NCBI GenBank assembly: GCA_034368805.1
Contig: JAXMLJ010000109.1
Span: forward strand, 1-20,864
DNA: 20,864 nucleotides
Direction: 5' to 3'
Source of the DNA: UBA2272 sp034368805
Lineage (GTDB): Bacteria > Actinomycetota > Coriobacteriia > Anaerosomatales > Anaerosomataceae
The position numbers and the translations under genes were made by a program. A model generated the notes under the pieces. The model was given only the letters and a program-made list of their open reading frames with translations, was not told the origin of the DNA and made no database searches. Shown in pieces: positions 1 to 6,787 of this stretch. The stretch's first letter is position 1. Each line of letters begins with the position of its first letter.

Positions 1-266
1 CGAACGCCCTCGGCAAGCGCGGTGCCGAGACCTCCCGGTGCGTGGCACGTGCCGCACGGCACGGCGGCGTGTGCGGCGGATGCGTGCGCCGTCACGAACG
101 GGCGCATCACGTGACAGGACGTGCAGCCGATGCTCGCCTGAACGGCCATACCGCTCCCGACCAGGGTCGCAAGGACCCCGACCAGGACGATCGGCAGGGC
201 GAACGAGAGTCGCCGACGGGCGGTGGGCGAGATCCGTGAGGTGCGCCGATGAGCTCTAGTAGCCAT
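1..266 (-). CDS. NapC/NirT-like membrane-anchored multiheme cytochrome c, 3' part outside the window
   Basis: The frame opens at ATG 264-266 and stays open to the window edge (88 codons plus two bases). An arginine-rich N-terminus is followed by one hydrophobic segment (about residues 24-42) and then two heme c sites, CTSCH and CGTCH. The first reads CTSCHVM, the CXXCHxM pattern used by NapC/NrfH-family quinol-oxidising cytochromes, where the methionine can serve as a heme ligand. The protein would be anchored in the membrane with its hemes outside the cytoplasm. Its start overlaps the stop of the upstream O-antigen-ligase-like gene by 11 nt, and a GAGG element precedes it, so translation is probably coupled. 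The total heme number and true length are unknown because the gene leaves the window. The family call rests on topology and the heme motif only. Confidence 0.75.
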   Translation of the reverse strand, partial: MATRAHRRTSRISPTARRRLSFALPIVLVGVLATLVGSGMAVQASIGCTSCHVMRPFVTAHASAAHAAVPCGTCHAPGGLGTALAEGV

Positions 267-2001
267 CGCCCGCCTCATCCGCCACCGCACGTGCCACCGG
301 GTCATCAGGGTATGCCCGTAGCATCGCGATCGCCAGGCCGTGGGCGACATCCCCACGCCCGTAGCGCACAGCGACGTCCATGGCCTCGTAGTTGACCTCG
401 ATGCCGAGGGGATATCGCTCGATCGCCGACAGGTAGGCATCGATCACGACGTCGGGCTCCCCGCCAGCACTTCCGAGCAGGCGCGCCCTCGCCAGCGCAA
501 GATCGTAGCTCGCGGGTTCCAGGATGAGGCCGCGTTCCACGAGTGCCAGCGCCGTCGATCTCGGCCCGCCGTTGTACAGTGCCGCATCCGATGCGGCAAC
601 CCGATACGTGTCGACGAGCGGATTGAGCGCGATGGCCGTCGTCTCGAGCTTCCAGGCGTGGGCCATCTCACCGTCGAAGAACGCCCGGACGCCACGCTCG
701 TACGCAGCGTCCGCCCACAGGTACCACGCGCACGAGAGAGCAAGCGTGAGTGAGAGTGCTGCCGTGAGTACCCGGGCAGACACGCCCCGGCTGGCGCCGG
801 CGCCCGCGTGGACCACAGGTGCGTCAGTGCGCGCGAGTGCGATGCCCGCCAGCATGAACGCCAGGCCATCGGACTCGATCGTCGAAATGCCGAAGAGCGC
901 CTGCCCACCCCACGCTGCCAACCCGGCACACGCGACCAAAGCGATCCCGTCGGCGGTTCTCAGACGTCTGGCGACAGTGATGAACGCAGCCCCGGCAAAG
1001 ACGAGCGCTGCGAGTGCGGCGGGGATACCGGACTCGGCGGCAGTCTGAAGTACCAGGCTATGCGCCTGATCCGGACGCACGCCGAGTTCGATTCGCGCGT
1101 GCTCGGCAGGCTGATACTGCACGAACTCGAACAGGAACCGGCCGGGGCCCACTCCGGTCAGCGGGCGATCGGCGATGAGCCCGGCAGTGCCCGTCCATAT
1201 CGCCACGCGCGCTGCGGCTGACCCTGTCGACAGAGCGGCGGGGTCGAGCTTGCCGAGCGACCCGCCGCCACCGAGCACCGCACCGGCCACCACGATTCCC
1301 AGCGTCCCGGCAAGCAGGAAGCGACGCACCCGGGGTCGCGCACTGATTCCCAGGACGACGCCCGCGGCGAACAGACCAACCCATGCACCGCGCGATCCGA
1401 TCACGCCAAGCGCGAGTACGCCAATGGCGGCCGCGCTCCACAAGATCGCGGCCACTCGGCCGCGCTCTGCACGGGCACCCGCCGCGACAAGGGCGACCGC
1501 GATCGCCATCCACCCGCCGGCAAGCACCTGGTTGCCCATGGTCCCGGTCGGCGGACTGCCGGTCGCCAGCTGCCACGCGACCACGGCCGACTCCACCATG
1601 AGCACCGCCGCCGCAACGCGGGGGACCACCCGGGCACGCCGGGCCGCGGCCATGCCGATCGAGAAGCTCACAAGCGCGGCGGCACCGGAGATAAGGCCCT
1701 GGAAGCGCCCATGCACACCGAAGACAGCCGATGCCGGGTGAGACAGCACAGCGGACGCAACGACGAGGATCGCGGATGTCGCCAGTGCCGCCAGCGCGAT
1801 CCTGGATGTCGCCGTACGGGAAGGGCCCGCCGCCCCCGCGGTCGCCACCGCCAGCCCGGCCAGCGCAATCACCAGTGCACGCCCGGGCTGATAGGGGTCG
1901 GCAAGCAGGGGCACGAGCACCAGCGGCGCCGCTACGACCGCACCGAGTGCGACACCATGGATGACGCGCGACGCCCGGTCGCTTAAGATTGATATCCGCA
2001 T
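256..2001 (-). CDS. O-antigen ligase/polymerase-like (Wzy_C) membrane protein with C-terminal TPR-like tail
   Basis: This 581-residue polytopic protein has about ten hydrophobic segments up to residue ~430, then a soluble helical tail of about 140 residues that looks TPR-like. Family signs are GSRGAW (202-207), RVAIW (265-269), PLTGVGPGRF (280-289) and a periplasmic-type loop QAHSLVLQTAAESGIP with His314. In this family such proteins polymerise or transfer lipid-linked glycans; related members glycosylate proteins. It is a shorter paralogue of the product at 16402-18810: both carry the pattern FG-x3-RF-x-GLIS early and a GN-x2-L-x-GG motif later. The ATG at 2001 lacks an obvious Shine-Dalgarno sequence. 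The next gene downstream, a NapC-like cytochrome, overlaps its stop, which links it to electron-transfer genes. Whether it acts on polysaccharide or on protein cannot be told. Confidence 0.8.
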   Translation of the reverse strand: MRISILSDRASRVIHGVALGAVVAAPLVLVPLLADPYQPGRALVIALAGLAVATAGAAGPSRTATSRIALAALATSAILVVASAVLSHPASAVFGVHGRFQGLISGAAALVSFSIGMAAARRARVVPRVAAAVLMVESAVVAWQLATGSPPTGTMGNQVLAGGWMAIAVALVAAGARAERGRVAAILWSAAAIGVLALGVIGSRGAWVGLFAAGVVLGISARPRVRRFLLAGTLGIVVAGAVLGGGGSLGKLDPAALSTGSAAARVAIWTGTAGLIADRPLTGVGPGRFLFEFVQYQPAEHARIELGVRPDQAHSLVLQTAAESGIPAALAALVFAGAAFITVARRLRTADGIALVACAGLAAWGGQALFGISTIESDGLAFMLAGIALARTDAPVVHAGAGASRGVSARVLTAALSLTLALSCAWYLWADAAYERGVRAFFDGEMAHAWKLETTAIALNPLVDTYRVAASDAALYNGGPRSTALALVERGLILEPASYDLALARARLLGSAGGEPDVVIDAYLSAIERYPLGIEVNYEAMDVAVRYGRGDVAHGLAIAMLRAYPDDPVARAVADEAGDGY

Positions 2002-2008
2002 AACGGAC

Positions 2009-2052
2009 TCAGACTATTGAGCGGCGGCGGTCGCGTCAACGAGTAAGTCTGA
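2009..2052. repeat. 7-bp inverted repeat in a divergent intergenic region (possible operator)
   Basis: TCAGACT at 2009-2015 is mirrored by AGTCTGA at 2046-2052, 30 bases apart, between the divergent genes starting at 2001 (minus) and 2121 (plus). This gap must hold both promoters, but I see no convincing -35/-10 pair in it. The repeat could be half-sites of an operator or chance. Confidence 0.25.
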
Positions 2053-2120
2053 ACGAACGATCCAGCCCGCGATGGGTCCTGCGCGCAACCGATGCGCCAC
2101 GATCCGAGAAAGGAGCGCCG

Positions 2121-2729
2121 ATGCGCCCCCGTTCTAGACTCCCCTCACTTCTTCCGCGCGTGGCTCTGGCCGCGGCGCTGGTCGTCGTCTTGGCCGCACT
2201 CCCGGCGTGCAACGGCGCGGCCGCCGACAAGCGGGACGTGACCGACTCGAGCAGCCTGTTCCACTTCAAGATCCCCGCGACCTGGCAGTACATGATCGAG
2301 CCGAGCGTGATCTCCGTCTACGCCGCCGATACGCTTCCCGAGGCCGGACAGCCTGCGGAGGCGCTCTCGATCGTCACTCACGTGAGCAGCGCGACCACCG
2401 ACACACCCGTAGCCGAGGCGCTGGTCGCCTACGCCGGCTACCTGAGCCAGACGCGCGGCTGGACAGACGTCGAGATCGGTGAGCCCGCCGACGCACTCGT
2501 GGGCGGACGGACGGCATCAGCGATCGACATCGCGGGCACGGACGGGAACGGCCGCGCGTTCCGCGCGCACTACGTATGGGTCCGGACGAACAGCCGTGAG
2601 GTGCTCATCACCGCGATCGCGCCCCCTGACGTGTGGGGCGAGTACTCAGACGACCTCGACACGCTACTCGACGAGTGGTACTGGCACCGCGCCGAAGGCA
2701 CCTCGGAAGACGCGACAGCCACACCCTGA
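2121..2729 (+). CDS. Secreted lipoprotein of unknown function (PsbP/DcrB-like appearance)
   Basis: A 202-residue protein with a clear lipoprotein signal: basic start, hydrophobic run and lipobox LPAC with Cys30 as the lipidated residue. AGGAG sits about six bases before the ATG. The mature part (about 170 residues) begins with FHFKIPATW, followed by alternating beta-type segments, an aromatic-rich stretch ending in a WGEYSDDLDTLLDEW-like helix, and an acidic, Thr/Ala-rich C-terminus. Short lipoproteins with an F-x-F-x-IP-x-x-W opening often have the PsbP/DcrB/Mog1-like fold, but this is a resemblance only. It is the one plus-strand gene here, transcribed away from the O-antigen-ligase-like gene and converging on the Rex-like gene 34 bp downstream. 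It has no visible redox motif apart from the lipobox cysteine. Confidence 0.8.
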   Translation: MRPRSRLPSLLPRVALAAALVVVLAALPACNGAAADKRDVTDSSSLFHFKIPATWQYMIEPSVISVYAADTLPEAGQPAEALSIVTHVSSATTDTPVAEALVAYAGYLSQTRGWTDVEIGEPADALVGGRTASAIDIAGTDGNGRAFRAHYVWVRTNSREVLITAIAPPDVWGEYSDDLDTLLDEWYWHRAEGTSEDATATP

Positions 2730-2763
2730 CCCGACAGCACCTCGGCCGACAGCCCCCCGGGGG

Positions 2764-3420
2764 TCACATCGTCCCGACGGTGCCCACCGGCACCTGGCAC
2801 CGGCACGCGAGCGACTTCAGGTCGCACGGCATGCGCAGCTGCGTCACGTTCATCCCCTCGGGACGGCGGATGCGGATGACCGGGGTCAGCAGCAGCGCGC
2901 CAGAGACGCCGCCGCTGGCGAGCAGGTCGAGCGCTATCTGCACCCAGCCCGGCGAACACGCGACGAGCGCCACGCTCACACCGAGGGCCGGATCGATCTG
3001 CGGGATCTCCGTAAGGTGCTTGACCTCGATCTCTCCGACCATCACTCCGGAGTCCTCGGGCAGTTCCGAGTAGTAGGCCACCGGCTTCACGCCGTAGCGG
3101 TCGGCCGGGAAGACGACCTGGAGCGCCTCGAGCATCTTGGCGGTCCCGATCTTGACGATGGGATACTCGTCGGAGAGCCCCAGATACTTCGTGAACTCCG
3201 AGAAGAGCACTGCGGGCTCGTACCCGGCGCCCGGTCGGCCGATGTCGCCGACGAAGGATATGTCGCGACGAATCGTCTCCTCCTTGATGCCGAGCTCGGC
3301 GGCGAGGTGCCGCGAGGTGATTCGGGCCGGAGCACCGACACGGATCAGCTCCCCGAGGTAGCAGTGGTAGAGCGAGAGCCGGTAGAGCGTGGCGTCTGGC
3401 GCGTTCCGTCCGTCAGGCAT
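2764..3420 (-). CDS. Rex-family transcriptional regulator with degenerate NAD(H)-binding loop
   Basis: The N-terminal ~70 of 218 residues match the Rex winged-helix domain: TLYRLSLYHCYLGEL, then ITSRHLAAELGIKEETIRRDISFVGDIG. The C-terminal part still follows the Rex order, ending with VSVALVACSP, ALLLTPVIRIRRPEG and a final helix. The dinucleotide loop is eroded: where Rex has GxGxxG this protein has G92-T-A-K-M-L, so two of three glycines are gone, and no acidic residue clearly takes the ribose-binding place. Cysteines at 155, 199, 206 and 208 are unlike canonical Rex. I infer DNA binding with an altered signal, perhaps thiol, metal or heme, or a loss of sensing. Start: ATG 3420 after GAGGAGG at a long ~10-base spacing; a TTG at 3459 would add 13 residues. 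It stands alone behind its own candidate promoter. The canonical Rex is at 15741-16385. Confidence 0.8.
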   Translation of the reverse strand: MPDGRNAPDATLYRLSLYHCYLGELIRVGAPARITSRHLAAELGIKEETIRRDISFVGDIGRPGAGYEPAVLFSEFTKYLGLSDEYPIVKIGTAKMLEALQVVFPADRYGVKPVAYYSELPEDSGVMVGEIEVKHLTEIPQIDPALGVSVALVACSPGWVQIALDLLASGGVSGALLLTPVIRIRRPEGMNVTQLRMPCDLKSLACRCQVPVGTVGTM

Positions 3421-3458
3421 CGCCGCAGGGCCTCCTCGGGTGTGCTGCCAATGGGACA

Positions 3459-3486
3459 ATGGTAGCGCATCTTTGGGAGATGTCTA
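3459..3486 (-). promoter_or_regulatory. Candidate sigma70-type promoter for the Rex-like gene
   Basis: On the minus strand TAGACA (3481-3486, five of six matches to TTGACA) lies 16 bases before TACCAT (3459-3464, four of six matches to TATAAT). Transcription would begin near 3452, about 30 bases ahead of the ATG at 3420. That would exclude the alternative TTG start at 3459, which supports the ATG. No full Rex-type palindrome is visible nearby. Confidence 0.35.
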
Positions 3487-3538
3487 ACGAATCGGACGAT
3501 CTTCGTGCGCAGACTCTCGCCCGGGTGACCGAAAGCCG

Positions 3539-3994
3539 TTATTCCTGAGCGGGCTGCCCGGCTGAAGCATCGCCGAGCGGCGCAGGAGCCGCTGTGGTCT
3601 CGGTCGCATCGGATACCACCCATCGCCCATCGGCGAGTTCCGCCAGGAAGATCGTTACCGCCGGCCAACCGGCGAAGTCCTCACCCGGCTTCCAGACCAC
3701 GGCGACCGAGGCCGTGCCGCTCTCCTCCCTGCTCACGTACGGCGGCTCCCACTCCGGAACGCGCGGCGTCCCGGTCGGTTCGCCACTCCCCTCGGCCAGT
3801 GCGGCCGCGAGTGCCGGATCGGCAAAGTAGGGTTCGTAGGCGGCCGAGTCGCGCACGTCGGCCCGGCGAAGAGCGAGTAGCTCGTCTACCACGTGTGCGG
3901 CAGGGTGCTCGTACGCCGGACCGGGCGAAGCGGCGCAGCCCGCGACGGCCAGCACGAACAGGGTCGCTGCTGCGATGGGTCTCAAACGTGGCAT
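3539..3994 (-). CDS. Small lipoprotein B, possibly NTF2-like, downstream of cytochrome c maturation genes
   Basis: A 151-residue lipoprotein: basic N-terminus, hydrophobic run and lipobox ending in Cys20. GGAGG is six bases before ATG 3994, which fixes the start against the longer upstream open frame. The mature part has a helical opening (PAAHVVDELLALRRADV), a YFADPALAAAL helix and a beta region ending in GRWVVSDATET, an arrangement common in small NTF2-like secreted proteins. It is the last gene of the cluster that starts with the cytochromes and passes through resB and ccsB. It resembles lipoprotein A (4144-4632) in size, in having Cys20, and in a late W-V-x-D/S segment; the two may be old paralogues. 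Its start lies inside the ccsB-like remnant by 13 nt. Function is unknown; a role in heme delivery or apocytochrome handling is only suggested by position. Confidence 0.75.
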   Translation of the reverse strand: MPRLRPIAAATLFVLAVAGCAASPGPAYEHPAAHVVDELLALRRADVRDSAAYEPYFADPALAAALAEGSGEPTGTPRVPEWEPPYVSREESGTASVAVVWKPGEDFAGWPAVTIFLAELADGRWVVSDATETTAAPAPLGDASAGQPAQE

Positions 3995-4143
3995 GCGTCC
4001 TCCATGGCCGATCGGCTGAAGTATTCGGCGTGCAGTGACGTGGTGAGCAGCGAGGTGAAGAAGAGCGAGCCGATCGCCAGCGCGAAGCCGAGCGCCAGTA
4101 CGAGCGTGGCCCGACGTCCCCTGAGACCATAGAAACGTCCGCA
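3982..4143 (-). pseudogene. Start-less remnant of a second ccsB (C-terminal end only)
   Basis: Directly after the TAG of lipoprotein A, and in the same frame, 53 codons run to a TGA at 3982-3984. From the CGT codon at 4135-4137 on, the translation aligns with the last 41 residues of CcsB (from Arg236) with about 23 identities, including the blocks RFY, SLFFTSL and SLHA-x-YF. It carries the same final transmembrane helix. There is no ATG, GTG or TTG before the homologous part, so it cannot be translated by normal initiation. I read it as the 3' end left after a ccsB-lipoprotein unit was duplicated and most of one ccsB copy was lost. Readthrough of the TAG is possible but would fuse a transmembrane helix to a lipoprotein. 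The good conservation of the helix is odd for dead DNA. Confidence 0.7.
4049..4067. repeat. 19-bp perfect direct repeat, second copy at 4666-4684
   Basis: The 19 bases at 4049-4067 recur identically and in the same orientation at 4666-4684, 617 bp away. Both encode the LFFTSL part of the CcsB C-terminal helix, one in intact ccsB and one in the remnant. The repeat brackets lipoprotein A, so recombination between copies would delete that gene. Confidence 0.85.
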
Positions 4144-4632
4144 CTACGGCGCAGTGTCGCCGACGGCGGGCTCCCCGTCGAGCGAGGTCACCCGGTCCAC
4201 GAGCCAGCGGTCGTCCAGGAGAACGAGATCGTAGCGCAGATGGTACACCACACCCTGCTCGGCGCGCACCGTCTCGCTCGTATCGAGACTCTCGTGCGCG
4301 TAGTCCCACGTCTCCGTGGTCGTGACGCTGGCCTGCCCCTCGGTGGGGAACACCACGTCACCGAACTCGATGGACACGAGCGTCGCGAGCATACGCACGC
4401 GACCCTCGCCGAGCGCGGCCATGAGGAAGTACTCGGTGAGCGCCTGGTCCTCCGTAGCAGTCGCGCTGAGCTCGTTCATGTCCATGGCGGCGAAGGCCCG
4501 GCCGAGCGCCTCATTGTAGGCACGGACAGTGGACTGCACCGCGGTGGCCTCGGGCGCAGCGCCCCCAGATCCGCAACCGGCGAGTCCGCCAAGCAGCAGC
4601 GCCATCAGCAGCGTCGCGACGGCCTTCCTCAT
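4144..4632 (-). CDS. Small lipoprotein A, possibly NTF2-like, translationally coupled to ccsB
   Basis: A 162-residue lipoprotein with a lysine/arginine start, hydrophobic run and lipobox LAGC (Cys20). The ATG (4630-4632) overlaps the ccsB stop in an ATGA junction, which indicates translational coupling and rules out the longer upstream frame. After a Gly/Ser/Ala linker the mature protein shows long helices (STVRAYNEALGRAFAAMD; DQALTEYFLMAALGEGRVRML) followed by strands ending in DDRWLVDRVTSLDGEP. This alpha-then-beta layout, with YLVLLDDRWLV-type strands near the end, is typical of NTF2-like/IMS-type domains. Its tight coupling to resB-ccsB suggests a role beside cytochrome c maturation at the outer membrane face, but there is no CXXC thiol motif, so it is not a CcsX-type thiol reductase. 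Family membership is a guess from pattern. Confidence 0.75.
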   Translation of the reverse strand: MRKAVATLLMALLLGGLAGCGSGGAAPEATAVQSTVRAYNEALGRAFAAMDMNELSATATEDQALTEYFLMAALGEGRVRMLATLVSIEFGDVVFPTEGQASVTTTETWDYAHESLDTSETVRAEQGVVYHLRYDLVLLDDRWLVDRVTSLDGEPAVGDTAP

Positions 4633-5459
4633 CGGAAGTACACCGCGTGGAGGGAGCCGTCGATGAGCGAGGTGAAGAAGAGCGTCCCGTCGGCGAGAAG
4701 AAAGCAGGCGATGAGCAGGTATGCCGCCCTGGCGCCTTTCCAGGCGTAGAAGCGCCGCATGTGCAGGTAGAGCGCGAACGCGAGCCAGGTGACGAGCGAC
4801 CACGTCTCCACAGGGTCCCACCCCCAGAAGCGACCCCAGGCGTAGTAGGCCCAGATGGCGCCCGCCAGCATGCCGATTCCCCAGAACGCGAACGCAAGGC
4901 CGCCGAACCGGTACGCGAGGGCGTCGAGCTCAGGCGGCTCGGGAACCCCTGCGAGACGACCGTCGGGCGAGCGTGCCTTGAGCAGGTACAGCACCGAGGC
5001 GCCAACCGCAGTCAGCGCGGTACCGAAAGCGAGGAAGTAGAACGCGACGTGAAGTGCCAGCCAGATCCCGCTGAACGTCGGCGGGAGCAGCTCCACCTCC
5101 GGGCCCGTGTAGAGTCCGATGCCCATCAGCAGGAGAGCCGAGGGGTAGATGAACACCGCCAGGGAGCGGGCGGCCCTGAATCGCATCGTGGTAGCCTCGA
5201 ACAGTGCGACCGCCACCCATGCGTTCGCGGAGAGCACCTCGTAGCGGGACACGTATGGACCGTGGCCCACGGCCACCCATCGCGCGATGATCGCAACCGT
5301 GTGCACGGCTAGTGCGAGGTACGCGAAGCGGCGCGACCAGGGCGACAGCGCGTCCCTGCGGCCGACAACGGCGAGCACGGCCAGGGCAGCGGCGATTCCG
5401 TACAGCACGGCGGCGACCAGATGCAACCGCGGGTCGAGCATCAGCAGCTCTACCGTCAT
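4629..5459 (-). CDS. ccsB: System II cytochrome c heme-attachment protein CcsB (CcsA/ResC type)
   Basis: A 276-residue polytopic protein with about eight hydrophobic helices. The diagnostic tryptophan-rich WWD segment WGRFWGWDPVETW lies at 208-220. Histidines fit the family's heme-handling ligands: His137 (in LALHV) and His233 (in YLHM) flank the WWD region, with His53 and His271 near other helices. Together with ResB it moves heme across the membrane and ligates it to CXXCH motifs outside. The length is normal for the Gram-positive type. The ATG overlaps the resB stop by 4 nt (ATGA), and the gene overlaps lipoprotein A in the same way. Its place straight after three multiheme cytochrome genes, with 45 heme sites, indicates a dedicated maturation system. 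A remnant of a second copy lies at 3982-4143. Confidence 0.93.
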   Translation of the reverse strand: MTVELLMLDPRLHLVAAVLYGIAAALAVLAVVGRRDALSPWSRRFAYLALAVHTVAIIARWVAVGHGPYVSRYEVLSANAWVAVALFEATTMRFRAARSLAVFIYPSALLLMGIGLYTGPEVELLPPTFSGIWLALHVAFYFLAFGTALTAVGASVLYLLKARSPDGRLAGVPEPPELDALAYRFGGLAFAFWGIGMLAGAIWAYYAWGRFWGWDPVETWSLVTWLAFALYLHMRRFYAWKGARAAYLLIACFLLADGTLFFTSLIDGSLHAVYFR

Positions 5460-6781
5460 CTCTCTCTCCCCTGCAGCTCCTGCCGGAGTGTCTCGTACTC
5501 CTCGATGACACTCTCACGAAAGCGAAACGCCCGCCAGATGACAACCGTCTCGGTCTCTGACCCGGCGACGTAGACCTCGCGCGGCGCGGTCATGTAGATC
5601 AGCACACTGCCGAAGAAGATCATGAAGAACCCGGCGAACAGGACGCCGATCCCGTGATTGCGGACCACGATGATCCGTGTCCATCGCAGGGTGTCCACGA
5701 GCGTCACACTCACGGGTCCGACCATGACCGGGACGCCGACTGTGAGGGTGGCCACCTCGGAACGCTCCTCGCCGAGGGCGTGGCGGACGACGACCGCAGG
5801 CACACCGATCATGCTCACGGCGCTGTCATCCAGGGAGGAGCGCAACTGCAGTACCGCGCCCGTCTCGAGTGCGACATCGGCATGCGAGGACGTCGCCCTG
5901 TCAGGCGGCCACGGTACGTCGGCGCGAATCCGCTCGGCCACGCCGTCTCGCGCCACTTCCAGCAGGAACGTGTGGCCGACCGCCTGGTCTTGGTAGTAGA
6001 CCAACCCGCCGCGGCGCACCGGACGGTTGACCTCGATCGTCACGGTCTCCTCGGCCGCGTCCTCGAAGATCACCAGGACGCTCAAGATCTGCCTCAGCTC
6101 ATCGTTGGGCCAGAAGGTCGGATCCGTGGACTCCAGCGCCAGCGGAGCGTCGAGCACCAAGGGTGAGGACAGCCGGCCACCGGCCTCATACAACCACATC
6201 CCCTGCGGCTCCAGTACTTCACCGACCGCGAGATCGGCGACCGCGCGTCGCTCGGTCCCGATCACGAGAACCCCGGCCCCCAGAGCCACGACGAGACCGA
6301 CGTGCAGCAGGAGTCCTCCCCATAGACCCCACGGCTGACGCAGATAGTGCCCGTGGCCGAGGACGGTCCCTGCAAAGAGATACCGGTGCGAACGCACTGC
6401 GGCGACGACCTCGGCGGGCGGGCGATCGGTGGTGAACGTGGTCTGGCTGCGCGGCACTGCATGACGGAACGTCCGTCGCCACACGATGCGCGCCTGATGA
6501 ACCATCGCGGCGGCGGCGGCCACGAGCACGAGTGCCAGCACGACGGCGAAGACAGCCGAGCCGAAGATGTCGTCGAGGCCAAGCGTCGCGAGCAGGGATG
6601 CAAGTTCGGGGCTCTCCAGAGCAAGCCGCCCGGCACGCGCCGTCCCCTGCCGTGGGATCACATAGCCGAGCGCCACGAGGGACATGAGAACGAAGATGAG
6701 CGCCACTGCCACTCTGCGCGACAGCAACGCGCGAACCAGGCGTGTGACTAAGCGCTCGGAAGGTCGCGACACGGCATGCAC
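5456..6781 (-). CDS. resB: System II cytochrome c biogenesis protein ResB (Ccs1)
   Basis: A 441-residue protein with the ResB layout: two N-terminal transmembrane helices (about 22-42 and 74-96), a third helix near 155-178, a large extracytoplasmic domain (about 180-375) and a last helix near 378-400 (GVLFAGFFMIFFGSVLIYM) followed by a short cytoplasmic tail. ResB binds apocytochrome and works with CcsB in one complex. The outer domain includes GGLVYYQDQAVGHTF, typical of the family. The start shown is a GTG at 6779-6781, six bases after the stop of the 18-heme cytochrome; the Shine-Dalgarno sequence is weak and a nearby GTG (6770-6772) is an alternative. The close spacing suggests cotranscription with the cytochromes. 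No ccdA- or ccsX-like gene is present in the window. Confidence 0.92.
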   Translation of the reverse strand: MHAVSRPSERLVTRLVRALLSRRVAVALIFVLMSLVALGYVIPRQGTARAGRLALESPELASLLATLGLDDIFGSAVFAVVLALVLVAAAAAMVHQARIVWRRTFRHAVPRSQTTFTTDRPPAEVVAAVRSHRYLFAGTVLGHGHYLRQPWGLWGGLLLHVGLVVALGAGVLVIGTERRAVADLAVGEVLEPQGMWLYEAGGRLSSPLVLDAPLALESTDPTFWPNDELRQILSVLVIFEDAAEETVTIEVNRPVRRGGLVYYQDQAVGHTFLLEVARDGVAERIRADVPWPPDRATSSHADVALETGAVLQLRSSLDDSAVSMIGVPAVVVRHALGEERSEVATLTVGVPVMVGPVSVTLVDTLRWTRIIVVRNHGIGVLFAGFFMIFFGSVLIYMTAPREVYVAGSETETVVIWRAFRFRESVIEEYETLRQELQGRER

Positions 6782-6787
6782 ACTACA

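Noticed and set aside
2753..2763. C/G palindrome between convergent genes as a terminator
   Set aside because: It has no loop and no T-tract on either strand, so intrinsic termination cannot be supported.
2479..3465. 328-codon plus-strand open frame
   Set aside because: Runs out of frame through the lipoprotein and antisense through the Rex-like gene; no family features.
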